Shown here: one piece after another, positions 52,066 to 60,584 of the stretch
Position numbering within the stretch: the first letter of the stretch is position 1
Layout: each line of letters starts with the position of its first letter
Assembly (NCBI RefSeq): GCF_033366695.1
Contig: NZ_JAOBTQ010000001.1
Location: 62,001 to 126,000 of the forward strand
DNA length: 64,000 nt
DNA from: Streptomyces sp. SCL15-4
GTDB taxonomy: Bacteria; Actinomycetota; Actinomycetes; Streptomycetales; Streptomycetaceae
Reading direction: 5' to 3'
Notes under the pieces: generated by a model
Told to the model about the DNA's origin: nothing
What the model saw: the letters and a program-made list of their open reading frames with translations, nothing else
Databases searched by the model: none
Translations under genes and position numbers: made by a program

Positions 52066-52389
52066 GCCGCAGACAGGCCGCCGAGGTGAAGAGCCGGGCG
52101 ATCGAGGTGAAGAGCCGGGTGATCACGCGACGACTGCTGCCGGCTCCGGGGAAGCCGAAGCCCGCGGACGTGGGTGCGGGACTGGTGACGGGGCTGTTCT
52201 CGATCCCCCGCACGTCTCAACCCGCCCTCTGCGCACTGGCCGCCGCCACCCTCCCCCTGACCCTGCACACTTCCCCACCCCCTGGACGACGAGCCCACCC
52301 CCCGCCCCCGGTGCCACAGCGAGCCCCACGTCGGACGAGAACGCGTCGCCGCCCCCCCCACGCGCACCGCACCGGCACCCCAGTCCGGT

Positions 52390-53016
52390 GTGCCGTCTCC
52401 CGGCACCACCCCACACCACTCCACCAGCCCCACGCCCACGACCTCCGGCCCCGCGGCAATCCCTACACCCACCGCCCGGGTGCTCCGGGGCACCCCGCGA
52501 GCAACCACGACACCCCCGCCCAGGCGCTCCGCCGCACCGCTCGACCGGCCACCGGCGCGGTCGGCGCGCACCCCCTGGACGCTGCATGCCGACCGGCTCG
52601 TCCTGCGCGCCGTCATCTTCCACGGCACGGTCACCGTGCCCACCGCGGCCGGAGCCCGGCGGGCACTGAAGTTCACCGTCCGGTCGCTGGAGGCCCTCGG
52701 TCTCGGCCTCACGGCGGGGAACGGAGACGCGGCGATCCGGCTGCGAACCGGGCCCACGACCACATCGACGCTCAAGGGGGACGGCGGCAAGGGCGTGGTG
52801 ACCCTCTACATCAGCGCGTTGTCCGGCACGGTCACGGCCCTCGGCGGCACGCCGCTCCCGGGGAACCGGCCCGTCACCATCACTCCGGACGCCGTTCCCG
52901 CCTGGCTGGCCCCCGCCGGCCCCGCACGCACGATCGCCTTCACCGACACCACCGTCTCCCCCCTCGCGCAGTACGGCGGCAACCTGTCCCTCACAGGGCT
53001 GCGCCTGGATTCGTAG
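52390..53016 (+). CDS. Secreted-type hypothetical protein, 5' part in another frame
   Basis: The trusted C-terminal 140 residues read WTLHADRLVLRAVIFHGTVT, RALKFTVRSLEALGLGLTAG, GVVTLYISALSGTVTALGGT, IAFTDTTVSPLAQYGGNLSL. This is a beta-rich domain seen in small Streptomyces extracellular proteins. A Pro/Thr linker (TTPHHSTSPTPTTSG) precedes it, and a hydrophobic stretch ALCALAAATLPLTLHTS near 52225, in the other frame, looks like the signal peptide. A frameshift in the C-rich segment near 52290-52360 would join them. Function unknown. Confidence 0.5.
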   Translation: MPSPGTTPHHSTSPTPTTSGPAAIPTPTARVLRGTPRATTTPPPRRSAAPLDRPPARSARTPWTLHADRLVLRAVIFHGTVTVPTAAGARRALKFTVRSLEALGLGLTAGNGDAAIRLRTGPTTTSTLKGDGGKGVVTLYISALSGTVTALGGTPLPGNRPVTITPDAVPAWLAPAGPARTIAFTDTTVSPLAQYGGNLSLTGLRLDS

Positions 53017-53164
53017 ATCCCCCCCAACGGCTCCCTGCCGGCACGAGCACTCCTCACCCGAACGGCCCAGCCTTCGTGGCCGGAAGCCGCTGGGGAGCGG
53101 AAGGTCGAAGCATGTGAGGCGGGCCGCCTGATCGTCGCCCGCCACGGGAGAACGGAGCGCGACC

Positions 53165-53608
53165 ATGTCCGCACAACCTCACCCGGGAGCGCCGTCCGGC
53201 GGTTACGGCCCGCCCCCCACCGGACACAGCGCCTTGGCCACCGGCGGCGCCACCTTCGCCGGCGTCCTGCTGCTCGTCAACGGCATTCTGGCGATCTTCC
53301 AGGGCATCTCCGCGATCGCCAAGGACGACGTCTACGCCCGCATCGGCGACTATGTCTACAAGATCAACCTCACCGGCTGGGGCTGGATCCTGCTGATCCT
53401 CGGCGTCATCGCCGCCATCACGGGCTGGGGCATCCTCTCCCGCGCCTCCTGGGCCCGCCCCGTCGGCATCGCGCTGGCGTCGCTGAGCCTGATCGCGCAG
53501 TTCCTGTTCCTGCCGTACCAGCCGCTGTGGTCGATCATCGTCATGGCCATCGACGTCTTCGTGATCTGGGCCCTCGCCTCCTACCAGCTGGAGCCCACCC
53601 GGCGATGA
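53165..53608 (+). CDS. DUF7144-type small membrane protein
   Basis: 147 residues with four membrane segments: TFAGVLLLVNGILAIFQGIS, WGWILLILGVIAAITGWGIL, VGIALASLSLIAQFLFLPY and WSIIVMAIDVFVIWALA. The N-terminus is Gly/Pro-rich and cytoplasmic. 'GWGWILLILGxIAAxTGWGIL' is the core of the actinobacterial DUF7144 family. Role unknown. The ATG follows an AACGGAGCG site. Confidence 0.85.
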   Translation: MSAQPHPGAPSGGYGPPPTGHSALATGGATFAGVLLLVNGILAIFQGISAIAKDDVYARIGDYVYKINLTGWGWILLILGVIAAITGWGILSRASWARPVGIALASLSLIAQFLFLPYQPLWSIIVMAIDVFVIWALASYQLEPTRR

Positions 53609-53659
53609 CACGCCGACGGCGATGTCTCCAACCGGATCACCGGGGCACAGTGCCGTGAC

Positions 53660-53824
53660 GGGCGTCGAGTCGCGGCGTGGAGCCCACCCAACGGGGTTGT
53701 AGTGGATCCTGGCGTGCTCGCAGTTCGCGCTGTAGCGGACGCATCCGGATGAGGGGGTGTGGCGGCGGTCCCAGTCGTGCTGTGCGGCCGGACACGCCTT
53801 GGGCGTGAACCTCGCCTTCGCCAT
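53660..53824 (-). pseudogene. Small cysteine-containing protein, 3' end unclear
   Basis: ATG 53824 reads MAKARFTPKACPAAQHDWDR, RHTPSSGCVRYSANCEHARI, HYNPVGWAP. This short His/Cys-rich pattern occurs in Streptomyces hypothetical proteins. The frame stays open far beyond, but antisense to the DUF7144 gene, so the true end is unknown. The overlapping plus-strand hydrophobic frame (FAIPLFLLEAAWLALDSVYG) is an alternative. Confidence 0.3.
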
Positions 53825-54125
53825 CCCGCTGTTCCTGCTGGAGGCCGCCTGGCTCGCGCTGGACTCGGTATACGGCTACGGGCTCGAAGTGAATGCCGGC
53901 GCGCATGAGTACCCGTACTCGACCGCGGGCGCCGCGCCCTGCGCGGATCAGGGCAATCACGTGTCGCCACGCTCAACGGACAGGACCAGGGGCCAGCAGC
54001 TGTCCCGTCGCGACTTCAGCGCAGCCGCCTTTCCTGCCGACTGGAGGACGCAGGGCCACTTCACCCTCGGATCGGACTAGATAACAAACGAACCCCAGGT
54101 CTCTGACCTGCGCCTTCTTTGGAGA

Positions 54126-54149
54126 GCGGGTGACGAGAGTCGAACTCGC
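54126..54149 (-). tRNA. tRNA-Gly 3'-end fragment, candidate attachment site
   Basis: The reverse complement, GCGAGTTCGACTCTCG followed by TCACCCGC, matches the T-arm and acceptor of Streptomyces tRNA-Gly (usual form GCGAGTTCGATTCTCG) with one difference. The anticodon half is absent, and the region upstream is unrelated. Elements that integrate into tRNA 3' ends leave such a 20-50 base copy, so this is a candidate att remnant. The same bases are open in a coding frame, so chance cannot be excluded. Confidence 0.4.
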
Positions 54150-54176
54150 ACTCTCCTTGCGCTGCTGACCGCCACG

Positions 54177-54599
54177 GTGTCCTGGATCCTCGGCATCTAT
54201 CCTGCTCCGGCCCGGCGGCGGGCGCCGGCACTGCGCATCTCGCAACTGCGCCGCTCCCATCGGGCGGCCGGGCTGACCGACTCGGACGCGAGCGTGGCGT
54301 TCCTCGGCCGGCTCGCCGCCGACATCGCCCGTACCTGCGTGGACTTCCTCCAGTACCCGGACTCCAACTACTTCTATGACGGCGCGGGTGACACCTCGTT
54401 CGCCCTCACCCTCGGTTACGCCGCCCACCTCGCCCAGGAAGCGACGCGTAGGGGGCACCCCGGCGCCCGGTGTGCCGCGGCCGTGCTCGCCACTTCCTTG
54501 GACGACCTCGCCACCGTGCTCGACGAGCGGTTCCTGCACATCGGCGGTACGCGGCAGCAGATTTTCGCCGCTTACGCCCGTGACCACGGCAGCCGCTGA
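54177..54599 (+). CDS. Hypothetical protein
   Basis: 140 residues from GTG 54177; the frame continues upstream (DESRTRTLLALLTAT) over the tRNA-like segment. VSWILGIYPAPARRRAPALR, GLTDSDASVAFLGRLAADIA, RTCVDFLQYPDSNYFYDGAG, TSFALTLGYAAHLAQEATRR, LATSLDDLATVLDERFLHIG show a soluble, helical protein with good codon bias. No family recognised. Confidence 0.5.
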   Translation: MSWILGIYPAPARRRAPALRISQLRRSHRAAGLTDSDASVAFLGRLAADIARTCVDFLQYPDSNYFYDGAGDTSFALTLGYAAHLAQEATRRGHPGARCAAAVLATSLDDLATVLDERFLHIGGTRQQIFAAYARDHGSR

Positions 54600-54675
54600 C
54601 CGGGCGGGCCGGTGGTGATGGGCATGACCCGGCCGGGGCCGTCCACGGGCGCGACTTGTCCCTCCGGTCTCCGGG

Positions 54676-55040
54676 TCACAGCTCCTTGGCCGGCCAGTCC
54701 AGCAGCCGGGCGCCGATGACCGCGGTCTGCAGCATGTAGCGGTGGGCCGGGTCGGCCGGGTTGGCGCCGGTGAGTTTGTGGATGCGTTCCAGGCGGTAGG
54801 TCATGGCCCGGACGCTGAGGGACAGGCGGCGGGCGGCCTCGGCGGCGACGCAGCCGGAGTCGAAGTAGGCGGTGAGCGTGTCGAGGAGCGGGTCGGCGCC
54901 GCCGCGTGCCGTGGTGAGCGAGCCGAGGGTGCCGAGTCCGCCCGCCCGGTGTGGCGGCCCTTTGACGGCGTGTGCCGACAGCCTCCGCGACGGCATGGGG
55001 GCAGGCTCTGGCGCCGAGGATCACGGTCGCGGTGGCCGTC
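54676..55040 (-). pseudogene. PucR-family regulator, C-terminal remnant
   Basis: PLLDTLTAYFDSGCVAAEAA, RRLSLSVRAMTYRLERIHKL, TGANPADPAHRYMLQTAVIG, ARLLDWPAKEL is the PucR-type helix-turn-helix at the end of CdaR/PucR regulators. VILGARACPHAVAEAVGTRR, in another frame upstream, belongs to the same family, so the middle has suffered deletions and indels. Confidence 0.6.
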
Positions 55041-55260
55041 GACCGGTCACCGGCGTCGCACGTGCCCCGGCCGCAGCCCGCGCCGGGCTCACCAGCCTTC
55101 CGCGGGCCAGCGCTCAGTGAGCGCCGTGAGCGAAAAGTTCCACAGGGCTCCCGCGTGCGCAAGACATCCGCCGAGGAGACCGCCGACCTCGTGGGGCGCC
55201 GTGGTGGGGGATCGGGCACGGGCCGTGACCGCTTGTGTGAGCGGGTGGAGCTGCCGCTCA

Positions 55261-56187
55261 TCAGGACGTGCGGATGGATCCAGTCCGGTGGGTTCCGGTG
55301 AGCAGGGCTTCGGCATGCCTGCGGAAAGCGGTGACCAGACGGCTGCGGTCCCCGGTGCGGGTGGCGAGCACGACCTGGCTCGGTTCGACCCCGTGCAACG
55401 GGACGGTGGTGAGGCTGGGGTGCAGGCCGGTCGCATGGTCGAGGGGCGGCCCGATGGCCACGGCCTGCCCGGCGGCGATGAGTTCGTGTTTGTCCTCAAG
55501 GGCCTCGGCCAGTGGCCCGTCGGGCGCGGGCCGCCCGTCGGGCCGAGGATCGAGCCGCCAGTAGGCGTTCAGCAGAGGGTCGGACTGGCGTACATGAGGG
55601 ATAGGCTCGTCGGCGATGTCGTCGAGGGTGACCGACTCCTTGCCGGCCAGACGGTGGTCGCGGGGTACGACCAGCACGCGCGGTTCGTCGTAGAGGACGG
55701 TGACGCGCAGCCGGTCGGTGGGGAACGGCAGCCGCGTCACCACCGCGTCGACGCGGTGCTCCAGCAGCGCGCTGCGGGAGTCGTTCCAGGCGAGCAGACG
55801 GGTGTGGACCTCGGCATCGGGATCGCCCTCCCTCAGGGCCCGCACCGCCGCGGTGATGACCAGCCCCTTGCTGTAGCCGATGGTGATGCTGCTGGGCCGG
55901 GCCGCGGCCCGGGCGCGGGCCATCGCCTCGACCGCGGAGCGCAGCAGCTCCTTGGCTTGGGGCAGGAACACCTCGCCGGCCTCGCTGAGCCGGGTGCCGC
56001 GCGTGGTGCGGTCGAGCAGGCGGACGCCCACCTGCTGTTCGAGGCGGCGGATCTGCCGGCTCAGCGACGGCTGGGTGGTGTGCAGCGCCTCGGCGGCACG
56101 GGCGAAGTGCTGGTGCTCGGCGACCACCGTGAAGCACTGCACGAGCCGGAGGTCCAGGTCCACGGGTACGGGGAAACGTTCGGGCAT
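55261..56187 (-). CDS. LysR-family transcriptional regulator
   Basis: 308 residues. The N-terminal winged helix is complete: VDLDLRLVQCFTVVAEHQHF, ARAAEALHTTQPSLSRQIRR, LEQQVGVRLLDRTTRGTRLS, EAGEVFLPQAKELL. The periplasmic-binding-like sensor domain has ITIGYSKGLVITAAVRALRE and LLEHRVDAVVTRLPFPTDRL. It is divergent from the epoxide-hydrolase operon across about 95 bases; an ATACG-N5-CGTAT site in between fits the T-N11-A LysR consensus. It should control that operon in response to a pathway intermediate. Confidence 0.93.
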   Translation of the reverse strand: MPERFPVPVDLDLRLVQCFTVVAEHQHFARAAEALHTTQPSLSRQIRRLEQQVGVRLLDRTTRGTRLSEAGEVFLPQAKELLRSAVEAMARARAAARPSSITIGYSKGLVITAAVRALREGDPDAEVHTRLLAWNDSRSALLEHRVDAVVTRLPFPTDRLRVTVLYDEPRVLVVPRDHRLAGKESVTLDDIADEPIPHVRQSDPLLNAYWRLDPRPDGRPAPDGPLAEALEDKHELIAAGQAVAIGPPLDHATGLHPSLTTVPLHGVEPSQVVLATRTGDRSRLVTAFRRHAEALLTGTHRTGSIRTS

Positions 56188-56208
56188 TGCTCCAACCTAG
56201 CTGGTGTT

Positions 56209-56223
56209 ATACGCGGAACGTAT
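56209..56223. promoter_or_regulatory. LysR-type operator
   Basis: ATACG and CGTAT flank CGGAA, giving a T-N11-A dyad midway between the divergent LysR and epoxide hydrolase genes. A TACATGTA palindrome follows directly and may be a second half-site. Confidence 0.6.
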
Positions 56224-56281
56224 TACATGTACAGGAACAATCATTGGACCGCGCGCTCATCGCGGCCTCACCGTGGTGACC

Positions 56282-57391
56282 ATGACATCGGACCGCGTGA
56301 CACCGTTTCGTATCGACATTCCGGACAGCGCCCTGGAGGATCTGAAGGACCGGCTCCGTCGGGTACGCCTTGCCGGCCGGGAGACGGCGCCGGACAGTAG
56401 CCAGGGGATGCGGCGGGAGTGCCTCGAGGAGTTGCTGGAGTACTGGGCCACCGGGTACGACTGGCGCGTTCTGGAGCGGCGGCTCAACGAACTGGGCCAG
56501 TTCCGTACCACCATCGACGGTCTCGGCCTCCACTTCATGCACGTACGCTCGCCGCGCCCCGACGCCACCCCGCTGTTGCTGCTGCATGGATGGCCGGGCT
56601 CGTTCCTGGAGTTCCTCAAGACCGTCGGCCCGCTCACCGGGCACGGCTTCCACCTCGTCGTCCCCTCGATGCCCGGCTACGGCTTCTCCGACCAGCCCAC
56701 CTCGACAGGCTGGGACCCGGACCGGATCGCCCGCGCGTACGGCGTGCTCATGCGGCGTCTCGGCTACGACTCCTACCTGGCGCAAGGGGGCGACTGGGGC
56801 GGCGTCGTCGCGACCCGCATGGGGGCACAGCGCCCGGCGGGCCTGCGTGCGATCCACGTCAACTTCCCTGAGTTCCTGGCCGCACCGCCGGTCGGCGATG
56901 ATCCGACCCCTGAGGAGAAGGCCGCACTCCAGCAGGGCAGCCTCTTCTCCGCGGCCCATTCCGGATACCACGTAGTGCAGCGCACCCGGCCGCAGACCAT
57001 CGGCTACGCCCTGACCGATTCCCCGGCCGGGCAGGCCGCCTGGATCTACGAGAAGTTCCACGACTGGGCCCGGCCCGGCGCCCTCACCCCCGATGAGATC
57101 CTCGACCACATCTCCCTGTACTGGTTCACCGGCACCGCTGCTTCCTCGGCCCGCCTGTACTGGGAGTACGCCCGGCAGCCACTCGCTCTGACCGAGGTTG
57201 ACCTTCCTGTCGGGGTCAGCGTCTTCCCGGACGAACTGACGCGTACCCCGCGCATCTGGGCCGAACGCGCCTATCACGACCTGCGCTACTTCAACGACGA
57301 CATTCCCGCGGGCGGCCACTTCGCCGCCCTGGAGCAACCCGAGCTGTTCGTCGAGGAGATCGTCAAGTTCGCTCGGACGGTGGCCGCGTGA
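56282..57391 (+). CDS. Epoxide hydrolase (EHN-domain, alpha/beta fold)
   Basis: 369 residues from ATG 56282. The N-terminal EHN domain (VTPFRIDIPDSALEDLKDRL, LEELLEYWATGYDWRVLERR) is followed by LLLLHGWPGSFLEFLKTVGP (oxyanion HGWPG), QGGDWGGVVATRMG (nucleophile Asp171) and GGHFAALEQPELFVEEIVKF (His346). Tyr residues of the lid occur in SLYWFTGTAASSARLYWEYA. The enzyme opens epoxides to diols and resembles bacterial juvenile-hormone-type/soluble epoxide hydrolases. It is the first gene of an operon; its stop overlaps the start of a damaged SDR gene. Confidence 0.92.
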   Translation: MTSDRVTPFRIDIPDSALEDLKDRLRRVRLAGRETAPDSSQGMRRECLEELLEYWATGYDWRVLERRLNELGQFRTTIDGLGLHFMHVRSPRPDATPLLLLHGWPGSFLEFLKTVGPLTGHGFHLVVPSMPGYGFSDQPTSTGWDPDRIARAYGVLMRRLGYDSYLAQGGDWGGVVATRMGAQRPAGLRAIHVNFPEFLAAPPVGDDPTPEEKAALQQGSLFSAAHSGYHVVQRTRPQTIGYALTDSPAGQAAWIYEKFHDWARPGALTPDEILDHISLYWFTGTAASSARLYWEYARQPLALTEVDLPVGVSVFPDELTRTPRIWAERAYHDLRYFNDDIPAGGHFAALEQPELFVEEIVKFARTVAA

Positions 57392-57700
57392 AGACGGTCG
57401 TGATCACCGGGGGCACGGACGGCACCGGGCGCGCCGCCGATCCGGTCGTGCCCGACTTCGGCGGTGCCGGGCGTTCCGCGCCTCCACGGCGGGGCGGCCT
57501 TCAGCAGCGGACGCGGAATCACGGCCTCACCGCGATGATCCAGACCGGAAGCGAGGAGATCCTGCCGTTCCCGGATTCCGGCACCCCGGGCCCCCGTGGC
57601 CGTGAGCGAGGGGGTCGCCGTCCCGCTGGACCCTCAGGCGTCCTCCCCGGCCGGCGTACGGCGGCTCCACGACTACACCCGAGAGGTGCCCGCCCGATGA
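57388..57700 (+). pseudogene. Short-chain dehydrogenase with internal deletion
   Basis: GTG 57388 overlaps the preceding stop and reads VKTVVITGGTDGTGRA, an SDR nucleotide loop. The central 200 residues, including Ser-Tyr-Lys, are missing. In another frame the tail GVAVPLDPQASSPAGVRRLH, DYTREVPAR ends with a TGA that overlaps the next ATG (ATGA). Both operon joins are kept, so an SDR once stood in the middle of this operon and lost its core. Confidence 0.6.
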
Positions 57701-58587
57701 GATGGGTCAGCTACCGATCCGCCGACGGCTCCACGCGCTGCGGTGTGGTGCACGACAACAAGATCCACGCCATGGGCGGGGACCTGTTGGAGCTGCTGCG
57801 CGCCGAAGGCGGGCTGGAGGCCGCCGCGACCAGGGAACCGACTGAGACCGTCGAGCTGGCTACGGCCGACCTGCTGGCGCCGATACCGGTGCCCCCGGCG
57901 GTCCGCGACTTCGCCGCATTCGAACGTCACATCAGCAACGCGGGCAAGGCAGCCGTCGGCGACGGCACGGTCAGTCCAGTCTGGTACGAATATCCGCTCT
58001 TCTACTTCTCCAACCCGGCGGCGATCAAGGGACCGTACGACGAGGTCCCCATCGCCCCGGGAGCCCGGTTGTGGGACTACGAGGTCGAGGTCGCCGCGGT
58101 GATCGCCGGGAACTGCTCGAACCTCGACGCCGCCGCGGCGGAGAACCACATCGCCGGCTACCTGGTCTACTGCGACTGGAGCGCACGCGATATCTCGGCG
58201 AGCGAGATGGGGTTCGTGTACGGCCCGTCCAAGAGCAAGGACGCCTCGACCAGCCTCGGCCCGTTCCTCGTCACCGCCGACGAACTGGAGCCCTACCGCT
58301 CGGGCAAGGGCTATGCGTTGCGGATGGACGGATACGTCAACGACGAGCATTACGGCGGCGGCAGCTGGGACGAGATCCACTGGTCGTTCGGCGAGATGCT
58401 GGCGCACGCGTCGCGCGGTACCACACTGCGAGCCGGTGACATCATCGCCAGCGGCCCCGTGGGCACCGGCTGCATCCAGGAGCTGTCCGGCCACCGCCCC
58501 TACCTGACACCGGGAGACACGGTCCGGATCGAAGTGCGGGAACTCGGCGCGATCTCCGCACGGATCACGGCTCCGGAGCCGTCCTGA
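57697..58587 (+). CDS. Fumarylacetoacetate hydrolase-family protein
   Basis: 296 residues from ATG 57697, coupled to the SDR remnant by an ATGA overlap. RDFAAFERHISNAGKA, PLFYFSNPAAIKGPYDEV, LWDYEVEVAAVIAGNCSNLD (E-x-E-x-x metal ligands, 'DYEVE'), IAGYLVYCDWSARDISASEM, SKSKDASTSLGPFLVTADEL and DIIASGPVGTGCIQELSG are FAH-family motifs. Members are metal-dependent hydrolases, decarboxylases or isomerases of beta-diketone-like acids. With the epoxide hydrolase it suggests breakdown of an aromatic or cyclic compound. Confidence 0.92.
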   Translation: MRWVSYRSADGSTRCGVVHDNKIHAMGGDLLELLRAEGGLEAAATREPTETVELATADLLAPIPVPPAVRDFAAFERHISNAGKAAVGDGTVSPVWYEYPLFYFSNPAAIKGPYDEVPIAPGARLWDYEVEVAAVIAGNCSNLDAAAAENHIAGYLVYCDWSARDISASEMGFVYGPSKSKDASTSLGPFLVTADELEPYRSGKGYALRMDGYVNDEHYGGGSWDEIHWSFGEMLAHASRGTTLRAGDIIASGPVGTGCIQELSGHRPYLTPGDTVRIEVRELGAISARITAPEPS

Positions 58588-58644
58588 CGTACCCGATACA
58601 CCACAGCCGATTTCGATCCTTCCACTTGCCAGGAGACCACGACG

Positions 58645-59520
58645 ATGCATCTCGCCGGCACCTTCGCTCGCGCCGACATGGACCTCGACGCCGTCCGCGA
58701 GGTCAGCCTCGCCATCAACGCGACCCACCTGTTCGTCTACTTCGTCCCCGAGGCACCGGAAGAGGCCGCCAGGCTGGGCGTAACCGAGTACGCACCGGCG
58801 TACTGCGCGTTCCGGTCAGCCCCGATGGGTGCCGTACCGTGGCAGGTCACCCTCGCGGTCTTCTACAACTTCAGCCCGCGGTCGGTGCGGGCGATGACAG
58901 GCGTATGGGACACCGCGACGCCGAAGGAGTGGCAGGCCGCTCGCTTCGCGGCCGTCGGCCGTGCGTTGCGGCGCGTCGACGTGAACCTCACCGCCGATCA
59001 GGTCGCGGAGGCGCGATCGCTGATCGACCCGGTCGTCGCGAGCGCCGACTACGCCGGGAAGCCGATGGCTGCCGCCAACGCCTCGGTCCCCCTTCCCGCC
59101 GCTCCGCTCGTCGCGCTGTGGCAGCAGATCACGGTGCTGCGCGAGTGGCGCGGCGACGCGCATATCACCGTGCTCGCCGCCAACGGCCTCGGGCCGTGTG
59201 ACTGCAACGTTCTGCAAACCGCGACAGGTCACTTCCCGGAAGCGATCGCGCGTGCCACCCGGCTGTGGGACGACGAGGAGGTGGCTGCGGCGACCACACG
59301 TCTCGCCGCCCGCGGCTGGCTCGACGCCGACGGCACCGCTACCGATGCCGGCATCACGGCGCGCGAGCGGATCGAGGTCGAGACCGACGAGCTCTGCGCC
59401 GCGTTGTGGACGCCGATCGGCGACACGGGGGTCCGCCGCCTCACTTCGCTCGTCCTGCCGATCCACGACGCGTTCACCGCGGCCGGGACATACCCCTTCC
59501 GCGTGGAGATGGGAGACTAG
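58645..59520 (+). CDS. SCO6745-like protein
   Basis: 291 residues. DLDAVREVSLAINATHLFVY, FVPEAPEEAARLGVTEYAPA, YCAFRSAPMGAVPWQVTLAV, FYNFSPRSVRAMTGVWDTAT, LREWRGDAHITVLAANGLGP and RLAARGWLDADGTATDAGIT are characteristic of the actinobacterial SCO6745 family, which includes a winged-helix-like C-terminal part (TDAGITARERIEVETDELCA). No enzymatic activity is established. It follows the FAH gene by 57 bases and probably belongs to the same operon. Confidence 0.8.
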   Translation: MHLAGTFARADMDLDAVREVSLAINATHLFVYFVPEAPEEAARLGVTEYAPAYCAFRSAPMGAVPWQVTLAVFYNFSPRSVRAMTGVWDTATPKEWQAARFAAVGRALRRVDVNLTADQVAEARSLIDPVVASADYAGKPMAAANASVPLPAAPLVALWQQITVLREWRGDAHITVLAANGLGPCDCNVLQTATGHFPEAIARATRLWDDEEVAAATTRLAARGWLDADGTATDAGITARERIEVETDELCAALWTPIGDTGVRRLTSLVLPIHDAFTAAGTYPFRVEMGD

Positions 59521-59703
59521 CGGTCCACCGCCGCAGAGGCCGTCAGGCAGGCCCCGTCCGCGTGCGGCCGCGACGCGCGGGCAGGCAGCGCGGGGTGACA
59601 CTGGGGGGCTGGACCGGGTGCGAGGGCCGATGGCCCAGCGATCGCGGCCCTCCGGGCTCTCCCAGGGCCCGTCGGGCTCCGTCGCCGATTGCGGCGGGAT
59701 TTC

Positions 59704-59778
59704 CGGTCCGCGCCGATGTACGGCAGTCCGAGGACGGTCCGCGCCGATGTACGGCAGTCCGGCGGCGGTCCGCGCCGG
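59704..59778. repeat. 31-bp tandem repeat, 2.4 copies
   Basis: Units beginning CGGTCCGCGCCGATGTACGG start at 59704 and 59735 and are nearly identical, with a partial third unit at 59766. The repeat lies between convergent genes and covers the last bases of the secreted-protein region. Confidence 0.85.
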
Positions 59779-59787
59779 CTCAGGGCG

Positions 59788-60384
59788 CTAGCTCACGGTG
59801 GCGGTTCCGCGCAGGCCCACACTGCTCAGTCCCCGCCCGTGGCAGGAGCTGACGTTGGTGGTGGGCGCTGCCCGGCCAGCGATGTGCTGACCGGCCATCG
59901 GTCCCGAGGTGATGCGGCCGCTGAGGAACGAGTCGAGCGGTGTGTAGCCGCCCACGCCGGCCGCTGCGGGCGTCACGGACGAGCGTCCCACGACCCGTCC
60001 GGTTCGTCCCGGCCCGGAGTACCAGGTGATGGTGGCCGAGCCACGGACGCCGGTGACGCGCGTACAGGTGGCCCGGCCGCTGCCGCGTACGGTCAGGGTG
60101 CCGGAGCGGATGTTCTTCCGGCGGCCGTTCGGGGAGGTGCACTCGTTCAGGTTGACGGTGCCGCGTGCCGTCACGGTGCGTGGGCCGGCGGAGACCGCCG
60201 GGGAGAAAGTGACCGGCGCGGTGGTACGCATCGAGCAGCGGAGGGTGGCCGTCGCGCGGTTCGCGGGTGCCGTGTCCGGGGCGGCGGTGGCCGCCGGACC
60301 GGTGAGGCTGACGGCCAGCATCGTGGCCACCGCTGCCATCAGGGCGCGGGCCGGGTGGCGTTCGGTTCGGATTCCACGGGTCAT
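59788..60384 (-). CDS. Secreted hypothetical protein
   Basis: 198 residues. A Sec signal (MTRGIRTERHPARALMAAVA, TMLAVSLTGPAATAA) is followed by a beta-rich domain: RATATLRCSMRTTAPVTFSP, RTVTARGTVNLNECTSPNGR, SGTLTVRGSGRATCTRVTGV, RGSATITWYSGPGRTGRVVG, GLRGTATVS. Four cysteines could form two disulfides. It resembles small extracellular beta-sandwich proteins widespread in Streptomyces. It is divergent from the MMPL gene over 200 bases. Confidence 0.75.
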   Translation of the reverse strand: MTRGIRTERHPARALMAAVATMLAVSLTGPAATAAPDTAPANRATATLRCSMRTTAPVTFSPAVSAGPRTVTARGTVNLNECTSPNGRRKNIRSGTLTVRGSGRATCTRVTGVRGSATITWYSGPGRTGRVVGRSSVTPAAAGVGGYTPLDSFLSGRITSGPMAGQHIAGRAAPTTNVSSCHGRGLSSVGLRGTATVS

Positions 60385-60584
60385 CGGTGTGCTCCTTCGA
60401 GGCGTCGTACGAGGCGGTGAAGACGATCAGGTCCGCTTGTTTCCGCTCTGCCTAAAACTAGTGACTTTGTTGCGTTGTCAGCGTGTTGAGCAGGTTTTCG
60501 TCACTTGTTCGGCCCATGAGTCGTTGGGCGTCGGCAGAGCCGTGTGAATCCGTCGGCGCCGTCCCCGCCCCGAGAAGAGGCCGC

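Noticed and set aside
52100..52210. SulP-transporter-like N-terminus (GKPKPADVGAGLVTGLFSIP)
   Set aside because: Only about 20 residues match and no membrane helices follow; kept out as a possible scrap.
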